Part shown: piece after piece, positions 46,417 through 55,076 of the stretch | Numbering within the stretch: the first letter of the stretch is position 1 | How the letters are laid out: the number at the start of each line of letters is the position of its first letter | From: Micromonospora sediminimaris | Lineage (GTDB): Bacteria > Actinomycetota > Actinomycetes > Mycobacteriales > Micromonosporaceae | Assembly: GCA_900112325.1 (NCBI GenBank) | Contig: FOLJ01000008.1 | Coordinates: 233,440-297,439 of the forward strand | Reading direction: 5' to 3' | DNA length: 64,000 bases | The notes under the pieces: generated by a model | The model's database searches: none | Seen by the model: only the letters and a program-made list of their open reading frames with translations | What the model was told of the DNA's origin: nothing | Position numbers and translations under genes: made by a program

Positions 46417-47811
46417 ATGATCACCCTTTTCCTTCCGGTCCTCGGACTCGCCGTGGTTCACTACGCGGTCGCGATGCGCCGGTACGGCCTACTCACACCA
46501 GACGGCCTCTTCGTGGTCTGCCAACTGCTGATGCTCTACGGCACCGTGCGGCTTGTCGACATCGAGTCCGAGACAGAACTGTTCTACGCACAGCTAATGG
46601 CCGCCGCTGTAGCTCTATACATCATCGCCAGCATGGTGACCAGTCTGGCCATGCAGCACTTCGCACGCCAGAGCGGGACCAGGGCCGTGAACTCCGACTA
46701 TTCGGTCACGTTGGTAGCGCCTACTGGTTCAATCCTGTTAGTTATCGCAGTATCGGTCGTCGTGACGGTCGCCTACTTCACCGCCGTCGGATACAGCGCC
46801 TTCTTTCTTGGCCTGCAGGGCCAACTCGACGGGACACCGGCGGATATAGCCAACCTGCGCCTTGATTCGTATGCCGGCGAAAAATACCTGTTCCCAGGAT
46901 TCGTCAATCAGTTTAAAAACGCCATCCTGCCAGCACTGACCCTCGTGGTAGCCGTGTGGTCGTTCAGCCGAGGCGGCCTCGTCGCACGGGCGGGCTCGGC
47001 GGCCCTCATTGTGCTGTCCGCTGCCGCGCTGCTAGGCACCGGGCAACGTGGCGCCTTGGTCGTGTTCCTGACCACCGCGATTGTCTACGCCTACCTGCAC
47101 AACCGGCGAAGCCTGCCACGGGCGGCCGTCCTCCCGATCGTGCTGGGGCTGCCCCTCGTGATGCTGGCGACCTATGTCCTGGCTCGGCGTGACGGGCAGA
47201 GCGAAAGTCCGCTACGAGCCGTGACAGCCGATCTCATCGACCGCTTCGTGCACGACAACCAGGCGTCCGGCATCGCCGCCTTTAACTACACGTCCATGCT
47301 GCCGGTTCGCAATGGCGGCGAGTGGCTTGAGGGACTACTCAGTGTCCTGCCCGGCCACCGCGGAAGCACACTCAGCTCCGAGATCTTCTATACCGTTTAC
47401 TGGTCCACCCGCGGCACGTCTCCACCATCGCTCTGGGGCTCAATCCACTACAACTTCGACACGGTTGGACTGATTGTCCTGGCCGCCCTGTTCGGCATCT
47501 CGCTCCAAATCCTCACCCAGCGCTCCCTGCGCAGACGGCGGTACAATTCTCTTCAATTGGTGGGAATTGCAGGGATCACCGTCGTTCTCGGCACCTGGAT
47601 CGCTGGCGGAATCGAGACGCCACTGAACGTCGGCTTGGTCAGCTACCTCGGACTGTGGTTTTGGGGCGGACGGATGGGCGGCCGGCGGCGGCATTCAGCC
47701 ACCCGTGCAGATCGGACGGCCGCGACGTCGCGGCCCTTCGAGGTACCGGCACCCGACATCTATCGGCCGGGTCACGCAGCAGCCGGGCAGCAGGTCTCCG
47801 GACGGGTCTGA
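46417..47811 (+). CDS. wzy: Wzy-like polysaccharide repeat-unit polymerase
   Basis: A 464-residue multi-pass membrane protein with about 10-12 hydrophobic helices and a large extracytoplasmic loop (about residues 270-345, including TSMLPVRNGGEWLEGLLSVLPGHRGS). The hydropathy, length and position next to a flippase fit an O-antigen/EPS polymerase (Wzy); primary sequence gives little beyond this. Base composition is less GC-rich than neighbours, and Leu108 is encoded by TTA (46738-46740), a rare codon that depends on the bldA tRNA in relatives. It starts 5 bp after the reductase stop. Its role is inferred from topology and context. Confidence 0.75.
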   Translation: MITLFLPVLGLAVVHYAVAMRRYGLLTPDGLFVVCQLLMLYGTVRLVDIESETELFYAQLMAAAVALYIIASMVTSLAMQHFARQSGTRAVNSDYSVTLVAPTGSILLVIAVSVVVTVAYFTAVGYSAFFLGLQGQLDGTPADIANLRLDSYAGEKYLFPGFVNQFKNAILPALTLVVAVWSFSRGGLVARAGSAALIVLSAAALLGTGQRGALVVFLTTAIVYAYLHNRRSLPRAAVLPIVLGLPLVMLATYVLARRDGQSESPLRAVTADLIDRFVHDNQASGIAAFNYTSMLPVRNGGEWLEGLLSVLPGHRGSTLSSEIFYTVYWSTRGTSPPSLWGSIHYNFDTVGLIVLAALFGISLQILTQRSLRRRRYNSLQLVGIAGITVVLGTWIAGGIETPLNVGLVSYLGLWFWGGRMGGRRRHSATRADRTAATSRPFEVPAPDIYRPGHAAAGQQVSGRV

Positions 47812-47822
47812 CCGGCGTGCGG

Positions 47823-49223
47823 ATGCTGTCAGACAGGAACACCCCCGATGACATGACATTGGGCAATGCTCCTCGGCGGCACCGGGCCGCTTTCCGCTGG
47901 TGCTACCGCCAGCGGCTGGGCAGCAGCCACCGGGGAGTATTGAGCATCGCCTCGGGAAGCGCCGGAGGACAGTTGCTCCTGCTGCTCGCCGCACCGGTAC
48001 TCGCCCGAATGTACAGCCCGGCCGACTTCGGGGCCTTCGCCGTACTCGGCACGCTCGCCACGACCCTAGGTGCGGTGGCCTCTGGCCGCTTCGAACTCGC
48101 GGTGCCACTACCGGAGCGGGACCAAGAGGCCCACGACCTAGTGGCGGTGGGTCTGCTGGCGGCCCTCGGTACGGCGCTGGCCGGCACAGCCGTGCTCATG
48201 GTGGCCAGAGGCGAAATCGCGGCGCTGTTCAACCAGCCGGCACTGTCGTCGTGGTTGTGGCTGACACCGTGGACGGCAGCGGCGATTGCCGCCGTCCAGG
48301 TGCTAAACCAGTTGGCCATCCGGTATCAGCGATATCCCGCAATTGGCCGGCGCAACTTTTTCCAGGCCGGCGCAACCTTGCTGACACAGATCGGTGCCGG
48401 GCTGATGGGGCTGCGGGTCGGAGGCCTGGCCCTGGGGCTGGGCGTCGGCCAGACCGTGGGCGCGCTCAGCCTCCTCCCCGGCATGCGCCGCCGGAGCGGT
48501 GACGGGAAGCCAGAGACACGCCACCGCAGCCTGTGGCGGACGGCCCTCAAGCACCGAAGATTTCCCCTGCTACTCGCTCCGTCGGGGCTGCTCAATGTGC
48601 TGGGGCTGCAACTTCCCGTCCTGCTAATCGCCTACTACTACGGGAGTGCGGTAGCCGGATGGTTTGGCTTCACCCAGCGGGTGCTCGCCATTCCTGTCGG
48701 GCTGCTTGGTCTAGCCGTCGCGCAGGTGTACCTTGCCGAGCTGTCACGGGCAGCGCGGACAGGCGGCGGACAGGCAGCGGCGCTTTTTCTGCAGGTCAGC
48801 CGGCAACTGGGGATGGTCGCCGCTCCCGGGGCACTGCTCATCGCCTTCGCCGTACCACCTGCCTTTACGCGGGTGTTCGGGGCCGAGTGGAGCACGAGCG
48901 GCACGTACGTACAGGCGCTGGCCGTCTTCACAGCGGCGCAGCTCGTCGGTTCATCGCTGTCCCAGACCCTGATCGTCTTCGGAAGGCAGGGTCTTCAGCT
49001 CGCTTGGGACGTGGGCCGGCTGCTTCTGGTTGCAGCGGCGGTCATGATCACCGCTCGGTCCGGAGGCTCGGCACTGGCGGCGGTGTGGGCATTCGGCCTC
49101 TCCGCAGCCAGTGCCTACGGCGCATCCTGGCTACTTTCGTACCACGTCGTCACGAGCGCACGCGGGCAGGAATCGTCGCACAAGTCAGAGCAGGCGCCTC
49201 CCGCCCTAGCAGACAGCCGGTGA
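47823..49223 (+). CDS. wzx: Wzx-like polysaccharide flippase (MOP superfamily)
   Basis: A 466-residue membrane protein with 12-14 hydrophobic helices. The N-terminal motif SIASGSAGGQLLLLLAAPVLARMYSPADFGAFAVLGTLATTLG and the later RFELAVPLPERDQEAHDLVAVG are typical of the oligosaccharide flippase group; RVLAIPVGLLGLAVAQVYLAEL is the matching second-half repeat. It would turn undecaprenyl-linked repeat units to the outer face for polymerisation. ATG 47823 is used although its ribosome site is weak; an ATG at 47850 is possible. It follows wzy with an 11-bp gap. Confidence 0.85.
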   Translation: MLSDRNTPDDMTLGNAPRRHRAAFRWCYRQRLGSSHRGVLSIASGSAGGQLLLLLAAPVLARMYSPADFGAFAVLGTLATTLGAVASGRFELAVPLPERDQEAHDLVAVGLLAALGTALAGTAVLMVARGEIAALFNQPALSSWLWLTPWTAAAIAAVQVLNQLAIRYQRYPAIGRRNFFQAGATLLTQIGAGLMGLRVGGLALGLGVGQTVGALSLLPGMRRRSGDGKPETRHRSLWRTALKHRRFPLLLAPSGLLNVLGLQLPVLLIAYYYGSAVAGWFGFTQRVLAIPVGLLGLAVAQVYLAELSRAARTGGGQAAALFLQVSRQLGMVAAPGALLIAFAVPPAFTRVFGAEWSTSGTYVQALAVFTAAQLVGSSLSQTLIVFGRQGLQLAWDVGRLLLVAAAVMITARSGGSALAAVWAFGLSAASAYGASWLLSYHVVTSARGQESSHKSEQAPPALADSR

Positions 49224-49409
49224 CGTCGATGCCTCGGTACCTCTGCTGGCTGGCGGACCGCCCTGCGCAAGGGTACTCGCAACGCGGAGAACCTCTGGTT
49301 CGTTGAGCCAAGGGTTCCCGTCGCCGATCCGGCTGGCTACGCGACGGCTCTCCGACCCCGTCCCTACCGGTACGGCCGTTGCGCACAGCAGCGCGGCGGA
49401 CCCAGAAGA

Positions 49410-50657
49410 ATGGGCGTTCGCATGACAACCGACACAAGTCTCATCTTGTGCGACCTCTCACCTTTCCGGCATTCCACTAGGACGCGGAAGATCGCGGTGA
49501 CGGCCGCGCCCCACCTGCCCGGCCCCACCCGGGCGATCACGCTCGCCAAGGTTGGCCGCAACGGCGCGGCCGACGATGCCGGGCTATCTCGGATCGACGG
49601 CATCGAGGTGGAGCAGCTTCCGGTGGGCCGCATCGACCAGAGACGCAGGCTTACCGCCTCGATCCGCAACCTGATCACCGTCTACCTCCCCGCCCTGTGG
49701 CACCTGCGCAAGCGGGTCCTCGCCACCCGGGCCAGGACTGTATTCGTAGGGCACATCGCGTTGTTTTGGATTGGCCTGGCGCACCGTCGACGTTGGGGCA
49801 GTCAGGTGATCCTGAACGGAAGGGAACGTCCGGGCGGTATCCGCACCCGGGGCTCGCTCGCCACCTGGTTCTCGCGGATGGAACCCGCCCTGCTCAGGCT
49901 CGTAGCGCGACGCGCCCCCGTGACTGTGGTGGCGGTTTGCGAGAGTCACGCGGCACAGTTCCGCAGGCTTGGCCTCGACGATGTGCTCGTCGTTCGCAAT
50001 GTACCGCTAGCCGCGTTCGCGCCGGATTTCGTACCCCCGCCACCGGGACCAGACCTGATTGTCGCCTGCGTCGGCACCCTCTACCCCGGACGTGGTATCG
50101 AGGCCCTCATCGATGCCACCGTCACCGCCCGGACCGCCGGGGCTCCGATTCGGCTGGAGGTCACGGGCCCGGCGAGCCAGCAGTATCGGGCGAGTCTGCT
50201 GGACCGGATCCGCGCCGCGGACGCCGAAGCCTACGTGTCGCTACTCGGGCCATGCCCGTCCACCGAGGTAGCCGCACGGATCCAGCGCGCCCACGTCGCC
50301 ACCGCGCTCTACGAGGCGGTAGACCTTGCCAACGACTCGCTATCCAACAAACTCTTCGAGGGCGTGGTCGCCGGCCGCCCCGTCATCGCCGGAGATCTGG
50401 CGGAGAACCAGGCACTGATCCGGCGGTTCGCGGTCGGCTGGTCGGTTCCGGCCGAAACCACAGCGCTCAGCGGGCTACTGCGCGAACTCGCGTCGGACCT
50501 GCCCGGCGTTCGGGCGATGGCAGAGCACTGCTACCGGACCGGCCGGTCGGAGTTTGTATGGGAGGCGGAAACCTCAATGCTGCAGAAGCGCCTCCTGGAC
50601 GCCGCCCGCGCCCAGTCGACCTCGCCGTTAACCTCGATCCCGTCCCCGGGGGCCTAA
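49410..50657 (+). CDS. GT4 family glycosyltransferase
   Basis: A 415-residue GT-B transferase. The donor-binding half is clear: LIVACVGTLYPGRGIEALIDATVTA, RLEVTGPASQQYRASLLDRI, VSLLGPCPSTEVAARI and LSNKLFEGVVAGRPVIAGD, where the Glu of FEG occupies the usual E-x7-E region. The acceptor half is divergent. Leu407 is encoded by TTA (50628-50630). The start is uncertain: ATG 49410 or ATG 49422, neither with a strong ribosome site, and the frame stays open back to the wzx stop (49223), leaving a 186-bp coding-like gap. It is probably one of two transferases that complete the repeat unit. The next gene begins immediately after its TAA. Confidence 0.82.
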   Translation: MGVRMTTDTSLILCDLSPFRHSTRTRKIAVTAAPHLPGPTRAITLAKVGRNGAADDAGLSRIDGIEVEQLPVGRIDQRRRLTASIRNLITVYLPALWHLRKRVLATRARTVFVGHIALFWIGLAHRRRWGSQVILNGRERPGGIRTRGSLATWFSRMEPALLRLVARRAPVTVVAVCESHAAQFRRLGLDDVLVVRNVPLAAFAPDFVPPPPGPDLIVACVGTLYPGRGIEALIDATVTARTAGAPIRLEVTGPASQQYRASLLDRIRAADAEAYVSLLGPCPSTEVAARIQRAHVATALYEAVDLANDSLSNKLFEGVVAGRPVIAGDLAENQALIRRFAVGWSVPAETTALSGLLRELASDLPGVRAMAEHCYRTGRSEFVWEAETSMLQKRLLDAARAQSTSPLTSIPSPGA

Positions 50658-51758
50658 ATGAGCACCAACATCCCGTTTCAGGTCGTGCACGTCACGGGTG
50701 CCCGGCCCAACTTCCCCAAGGCGGCGCCGGTCGTGCGGGCGCTCGACGACCGCAGCGTTCGGCAGCGCCTAATACACACCGGACAGCACTATGACGAGCG
50801 CATGTCAAACGTCTTCTTCCGCCAACTCGGCCTGCCGGAGCCCGACGAGAATCTCGCGGTCGGCTCGGGCAGCCACGCCAGCCAGACTGGCGAGATCATG
50901 GTGCGGCTCGAGCGGCTCTTGATGGTGTCGCGTCCGAGCCTGATCGTTGTTTACGGTGACGTGAATAGCACCCTGGCCGCCACCCTGGTTGCCACGAAGC
51001 TCGACATTCCGGTGGCTCACGTGGAGGCGGGCCTGCGGAGCTTCAACCGGTCAATGCCGGAGGAGATCAATCGGTTGGTCACAGACCGGCTGTCGCAGCT
51101 GTTGTTCGCCACGAGTCCGGACGCGCTGGTCCACCTCGGCAACGAAGGACTGGACCCGAGCAAGGTCCACTTCGTCGGGAACCCGATGATCGACACGCTG
51201 CTCGCCAACCTGCACCTGTTCGACGTCCCGCTCATTCGTCGGCAATTAGCCCTCCCCCAGCGGTACGGAGTCGCGACCTTGCACCGGCCAGCGAACGTCG
51301 ACGATCCCGGTGATGCTGCGGAACTCTCCAAGGCCCTGCACACGGTGGCCGACCAACTCCCCATCGTGCTGCCGCTACATCCTCGTGGCCGCGAGCGTCT
51401 GGCCACCGCAGGTCTTTTTCGTCACCCACAGATCCGCGTTATCGAGCCGCAGGGCTACGTGGAGTTCCTGAGCCTGGTGCGCGGTGCTCAAGTCGTGATC
51501 ACCGATTCCGGCGGCGTGCAGGAGGAGACGACAGTCCTGGGCGTGCCGTGCCTGACCCTACGCGCCGAGACCGAACGTCCCGTGACTATCACGCACGGCA
51601 CGAATCGTCTGGTGAATCGGGAAGATCTGGCGGAGGCGGTCAAGGCACTGCTGGAGGTGCAACGCCCCGCGGCCGGCTGGCCCACACCGCCACTCTGGGA
51701 CGGGCGGGCCGGCATCCGGATAGCCGACGTGATCGCTCAGTTCGTCGGCGCGGGCTGA
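50658..51758 (+). CDS. wecB: UDP-N-acetylglucosamine 2-epimerase (non-hydrolysing), WecB-like
   Basis: A 366-residue enzyme interconverting UDP-GlcNAc and UDP-ManNAc. Motifs: VTGARPNFPKAAPVVRAL, RLIHTGQHYDERMSNVFF, VVYGDVNSTLA, HVEAGLRSFNRSMPEEINRLVTDRLS, VTLHRPANVDDP-like ATLHRPANVDD and TDSGGVQEETTVLGVPCLTLR. These are the classical WecB residues and differ from the FnlC-type enzyme at 41752. It could supply ManNAc for the repeat unit; no ManNAc dehydrogenase is present. A TTA codon encodes Leu197 (51246-51248). The ATG directly follows the previous stop. Confidence 0.92.
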   Translation: MSTNIPFQVVHVTGARPNFPKAAPVVRALDDRSVRQRLIHTGQHYDERMSNVFFRQLGLPEPDENLAVGSGSHASQTGEIMVRLERLLMVSRPSLIVVYGDVNSTLAATLVATKLDIPVAHVEAGLRSFNRSMPEEINRLVTDRLSQLLFATSPDALVHLGNEGLDPSKVHFVGNPMIDTLLANLHLFDVPLIRRQLALPQRYGVATLHRPANVDDPGDAAELSKALHTVADQLPIVLPLHPRGRERLATAGLFRHPQIRVIEPQGYVEFLSLVRGAQVVITDSGGVQEETTVLGVPCLTLRAETERPVTITHGTNRLVNREDLAEAVKALLEVQRPAAGWPTPPLWDGRAGIRIADVIAQFVGAG

Positions 51759-51868
51759 GGGCGGGCACGCTGGCGGCAGACAAGGCAGATAGCTGATCAG
51801 CGTATTGACATATTTGCGGTTCCGCCGGAAGGCTCGCGCCGACAACCCTTTCACCATTAGGGGGCAGG

Positions 51869-54800
51869 ATGAGGCGCACACGGCTGGCGATCGCCGGCGT
51901 GTTCACTCTGGTCGGTGCGCTGGTGCTTACCGCACCGGCGAGTGCACGACCACCGTCCGATCCGGGCGGTCGCGACGGCCGAGACGGCCTGGAGGTGTAC
52001 GTCGGCACTGTCGATCCCGCGCAGCTGCACACGTTGCGGGAGGCAGGTGTCGACATCGGGCACGGTGCGACGCCCGACCAAGCCGGCAAGACGGAGATCG
52101 AGACGGTGCTCAGCCGGGGGCAGGCCGACCGGCTGGCCCGCAAGGGCGTCGATCTGGAGGTCAAGAAGGTCCGCGGCAAGGATGCCTCGCAGGTGCTGCG
52201 GGAGCAGGCCGCGGCGGGCTGGCGGGCCTTCCGGTCGTACAGCGAGCCGGGCGGCATCCGCGACGAGATCACCGCGACGGCGGCCCGTTATCCGAAGCTG
52301 ACCAAGGTGCAGAGCATCGGTCGGTCGGCCCAGGGTAAGCCGATCCTCGCGATCAAGGTGACCAGGGACGCGAAGAAGATCAAGGACGGCAAGCGGCCGG
52401 CGGTGCTGTACGGCGGTACCCAGCACGCCCGGGAGTGGATCACGCCGGAGATGACCCGTCGGCTGATGCACCACGTGCTGACCGGGTACGGCTCGGATCG
52501 GGAGATCACCCGGTTGGTGGACACCACCGAGCTGTGGTTCATCCCGGTGCTCAACCCGGACGGCTACGACCACACCTTCACCCCCGGTAACCGGCTGTGG
52601 CGCAAGAACCTGCGCGACAACAACGGCGACGGCGAGATTACCGGGGCCGACGGCGTCGACCTGAACCGTAACTTCAGCTACAAGTGGGGCTACGACAACG
52701 AGGGGTCGTCGCCGGACCCGGCCAGTGACACCTACCGGGGGCCGGGTCCGAACTCGGAGCCGGAGACGAAGGCGCTGGACGCGTTGTTCAAGCGGCTCAG
52801 GTTCGAGTTCTTCGTCAACTACCACTCCGCCGCGCAGTTGCTGCTGTACGGCGTCGGCTGGCAGGTCGCCACGCCTACCCCGGACGACGTGATCTACGAG
52901 ACGCTTGTCGGCGACGACGCCAATCCCGCGGTGCCCGGCTACGACCCGGACATCTCCGCCGAGCTTTACACCACAAACGGCGACACGGACAGCCACGCGA
53001 CGGTGCGCTACGGCACGCTGGGCTTCACCCCGGAGATGTCCACCTGCCAGGCGGCGGCCGAGTCGGACCCGGACGACCAGTGGCTGCCGGAGGACTGCGT
53101 CAGCGGCTTCATCTTCCCCGACGACGAGAAGTTGATCGCCGCCGAGGTGGCCAAGAACATTCCGTTCGCGCTGTCGGTGGCGAAGTCGGCCCACCAGCCG
53201 GACGATCCGGTCTCGGTGGTCGGCCGCAGCACCCCGGACTTCTTGGTGGACGCCTTCGACGTGTCGTACGGCCGGACCCAGCAGGTCGCCGCGATCACCC
53301 GGCGCTCGTTGAAGAACGTCAAGCTGAACTGGTCGATCAACGGGGGCCGGACGAAGTCCACCCGGGTCCGTGAGTGGCGCGGCGGTGAACGCTACGGCGA
53401 CACCCACAACGACTACTTCGCCGAACTGCGCGGCAAGGTCACCGGTGCCCGACCCGGCGACCGGGTGCGGGTCTGGTTCACCGCTACCAGACCGGGCCGG
53501 GGCAAGGTCAGCAGCGAGCGCTTCACCTACCGGGTGCACGACGACATCGGTGGGGACGTGCTGGTGCTGGCCGTGGAGGACGTCACAGGTGTCAGTCCCG
53601 CCCAGGACACCACCACCGCGAAGTACGCCGACGAGGTCGCCGCGTCGCTGAAGGCCGCCGGGCGCAGCAGCGACGTGTACGACTTCGACGCGATGGGGCG
53701 TGCCGCCCCGCACCACCTGGGTGTGCTGTCGCACTACGACGCGGTGGTCTGGGAGACCGGCGACGACATCATCCTGCGCGAGCCGGGTCAGGTGCCGGGC
53801 ACGGTGGCGAAGGCGGCGGTGGACACCGAGCTGTCCGTCCGGGACTACCTCAACGAGGGCGGCAAGCTGCTGATCAGCGGCAAGTACGCGCTCTACGCCC
53901 AGGCGGCCAACGGTTCGTACGGCTACCTGCCGGACGCCCCGCCGGAGTGCACCGACGCCGCCGATCCGAGCTGCCTGCCGCTGCTCAACGACTTCCAGCA
54001 GTACTGGCTGGGGGCGTACAACTATGTCAGTGACGGCGGCACCTCACCCGACGGGCAGCCGTACCCGGTCCGGGGTGACGACGGGGCGTTCGCCGGCTTC
54101 ACTGGAACGCTCAACGCCGATGGCTCGGCCGGCAACCAGGATCACACCGCCTCGTTCCTGACCACGTCGAGTTTCCTGCCGCCGGCACAGTTCCCGCAGT
54201 TCACCAGCTCCGCCCCGGTGGGTTGGGGGCGCCCGGGCGGGGCGCCGTTCGATCCGCGTACCGGCGAGTGGTACCTGTTCAGCGGGCAGTCCGACGAGTC
54301 GTACAAGCGGCTGACCCGGACGGTGGACCTGACCGGGGCGAGCAGCGCTGAGCTGCGCTTCTACACCTCGTTCGACATCGAGACGAACTGGGACTTCATG
54401 TTCGTCGAGGCGCGTGCGGTCGGCACCGACGACTGGACCACGCTGCCGGACGCCGGGGGCCTGACCACCCAGGAGACCGGCGACAGCTGCGCCTCCGGCT
54501 GGGTGGCTCAACTGCACCCGTTCCTCGCCCACTACCAGGGCGCGGACTGTTCGCCGACCGGCAGCACCGGCCAGTGGCACGCGGCGACCGGCACCTCCAA
54601 CGGCTGGAAGGAGTTCGTGGCCGACCTGTCCGGGTACGCGGGCGGGCAGGTGGAGGTCTCCATCAGCTACGCCAGCGACTGGGCCACCCAGGGTCTCGGT
54701 CTGTTCATCGACGACACCCGGGTCGTGGTGGACGGGGCCACCGTCGCCGAGACGTCGTTCGAGACGGACCTCGGTGGCTGGACGGTGGCCGGTCCGCCGG

Positions 54801-54982
54801 AGGGGTCCGCCCCGACGGCCAACGACTGGTCGCGCAGCCAGCAGGCGTTCGAGGAGGGTTCGACGGTGGTCACCCGGGACACCGTCTACCTGGGCTTCGG
54901 GCTGGAGGGGTTGGCGCCGGCGGCCCGCGACGAGTTGGTCGCCCGGTCGCTGAACCATCTGACGGGCCGACCGCGCCGGTAG
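51869..54982 (+). CDS. Secreted M14 zinc carboxypeptidase with large C-terminal extension
   Basis: A 1037-residue exported metalloprotease. After a signal peptide (LAIAGVFTLVGALVLTAPASA) comes a propeptide-like region (to about 115), then the M14 domain. Its zinc ligands are His and Glu of GTQHAREWITPEM (about residue 185) and His of VNYHSAAQLL (about 316); the catalytic Glu is in LGFTPEMST (about 386). The remaining 550 residues form an Ig-like segment, an Asp/Glu-rich domain (VLVLAVEDVTG onward) and a beta-sandwich with ELRFYTSFDIETNWDFMFVEAR, resembling immune-inhibitor-A-type ectodomains. GGGGGCAGG precedes the ATG. The gap before it (51759-51868) contains TTGACA at 51805 but no convincing -10. 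Confidence 0.9.
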   Translation: MRRTRLAIAGVFTLVGALVLTAPASARPPSDPGGRDGRDGLEVYVGTVDPAQLHTLREAGVDIGHGATPDQAGKTEIETVLSRGQADRLARKGVDLEVKKVRGKDASQVLREQAAAGWRAFRSYSEPGGIRDEITATAARYPKLTKVQSIGRSAQGKPILAIKVTRDAKKIKDGKRPAVLYGGTQHAREWITPEMTRRLMHHVLTGYGSDREITRLVDTTELWFIPVLNPDGYDHTFTPGNRLWRKNLRDNNGDGEITGADGVDLNRNFSYKWGYDNEGSSPDPASDTYRGPGPNSEPETKALDALFKRLRFEFFVNYHSAAQLLLYGVGWQVATPTPDDVIYETLVGDDANPAVPGYDPDISAELYTTNGDTDSHATVRYGTLGFTPEMSTCQAAAESDPDDQWLPEDCVSGFIFPDDEKLIAAEVAKNIPFALSVAKSAHQPDDPVSVVGRSTPDFLVDAFDVSYGRTQQVAAITRRSLKNVKLNWSINGGRTKSTRVREWRGGERYGDTHNDYFAELRGKVTGARPGDRVRVWFTATRPGRGKVSSERFTYRVHDDIGGDVLVLAVEDVTGVSPAQDTTTAKYADEVAASLKAAGRSSDVYDFDAMGRAAPHHLGVLSHYDAVVWETGDDIILREPGQVPGTVAKAAVDTELSVRDYLNEGGKLLISGKYALYAQAANGSYGYLPDAPPECTDAADPSCLPLLNDFQQYWLGAYNYVSDGGTSPDGQPYPVRGDDGAFAGFTGTLNADGSAGNQDHTASFLTTSSFLPPAQFPQFTSSAPVGWGRPGGAPFDPRTGEWYLFSGQSDESYKRLTRTVDLTGASSAELRFYTSFDIETNWDFMFVEARAVGTDDWTTLPDAGGLTTQETGDSCASGWVAQLHPFLAHYQGADCSPTGSTGQWHAATGTSNGWKEFVADLSGYAGGQVEVSISYASDWATQGLGLFIDDTRVVVDGATVAETSFETDLGGWTVAGPPEGSAPTANDWSRSQQAFEEGSTVVTRDTVYLGFGLEGLAPAARDELVARSLNHLTGRPRR

Positions 54983-54993
54983 CGGCGGTCTAG

Positions 54994-55027
54994 GGCGCGC
55001 CGGCGGTCGGGACACCGCCGGCGCGCC
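54994..55027 (+). terminator. Terminator after the M14 carboxypeptidase
   Basis: GGCGCGCCGGCGGT and ACCGCCGGCGCGCC form a perfect 14-bp stem with a 6-nt loop, 11 bp after the stop codon and followed by TT. Confidence 0.8.
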
Positions 55028-55076
55028 TTGCCGCGTACCGGCATGAAAGGCGCTCCGACTGTGGTGAGCTGTGGGT

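Noticed and set aside
49224..49409. Possible extra small gene or longer N-terminus before the GT4 transferase
   Set aside because: The frame is open but has no start codon in phase, and a short ATG frame (49230) gives only 25 residues with no motif.
37212..51758. N-linked protein glycosylation (Pgl) locus
   Set aside because: No PglB-type oligosaccharyltransferase is present, and a Wzy-like polymerase and Wzx-like flippase indicate polymer export instead.
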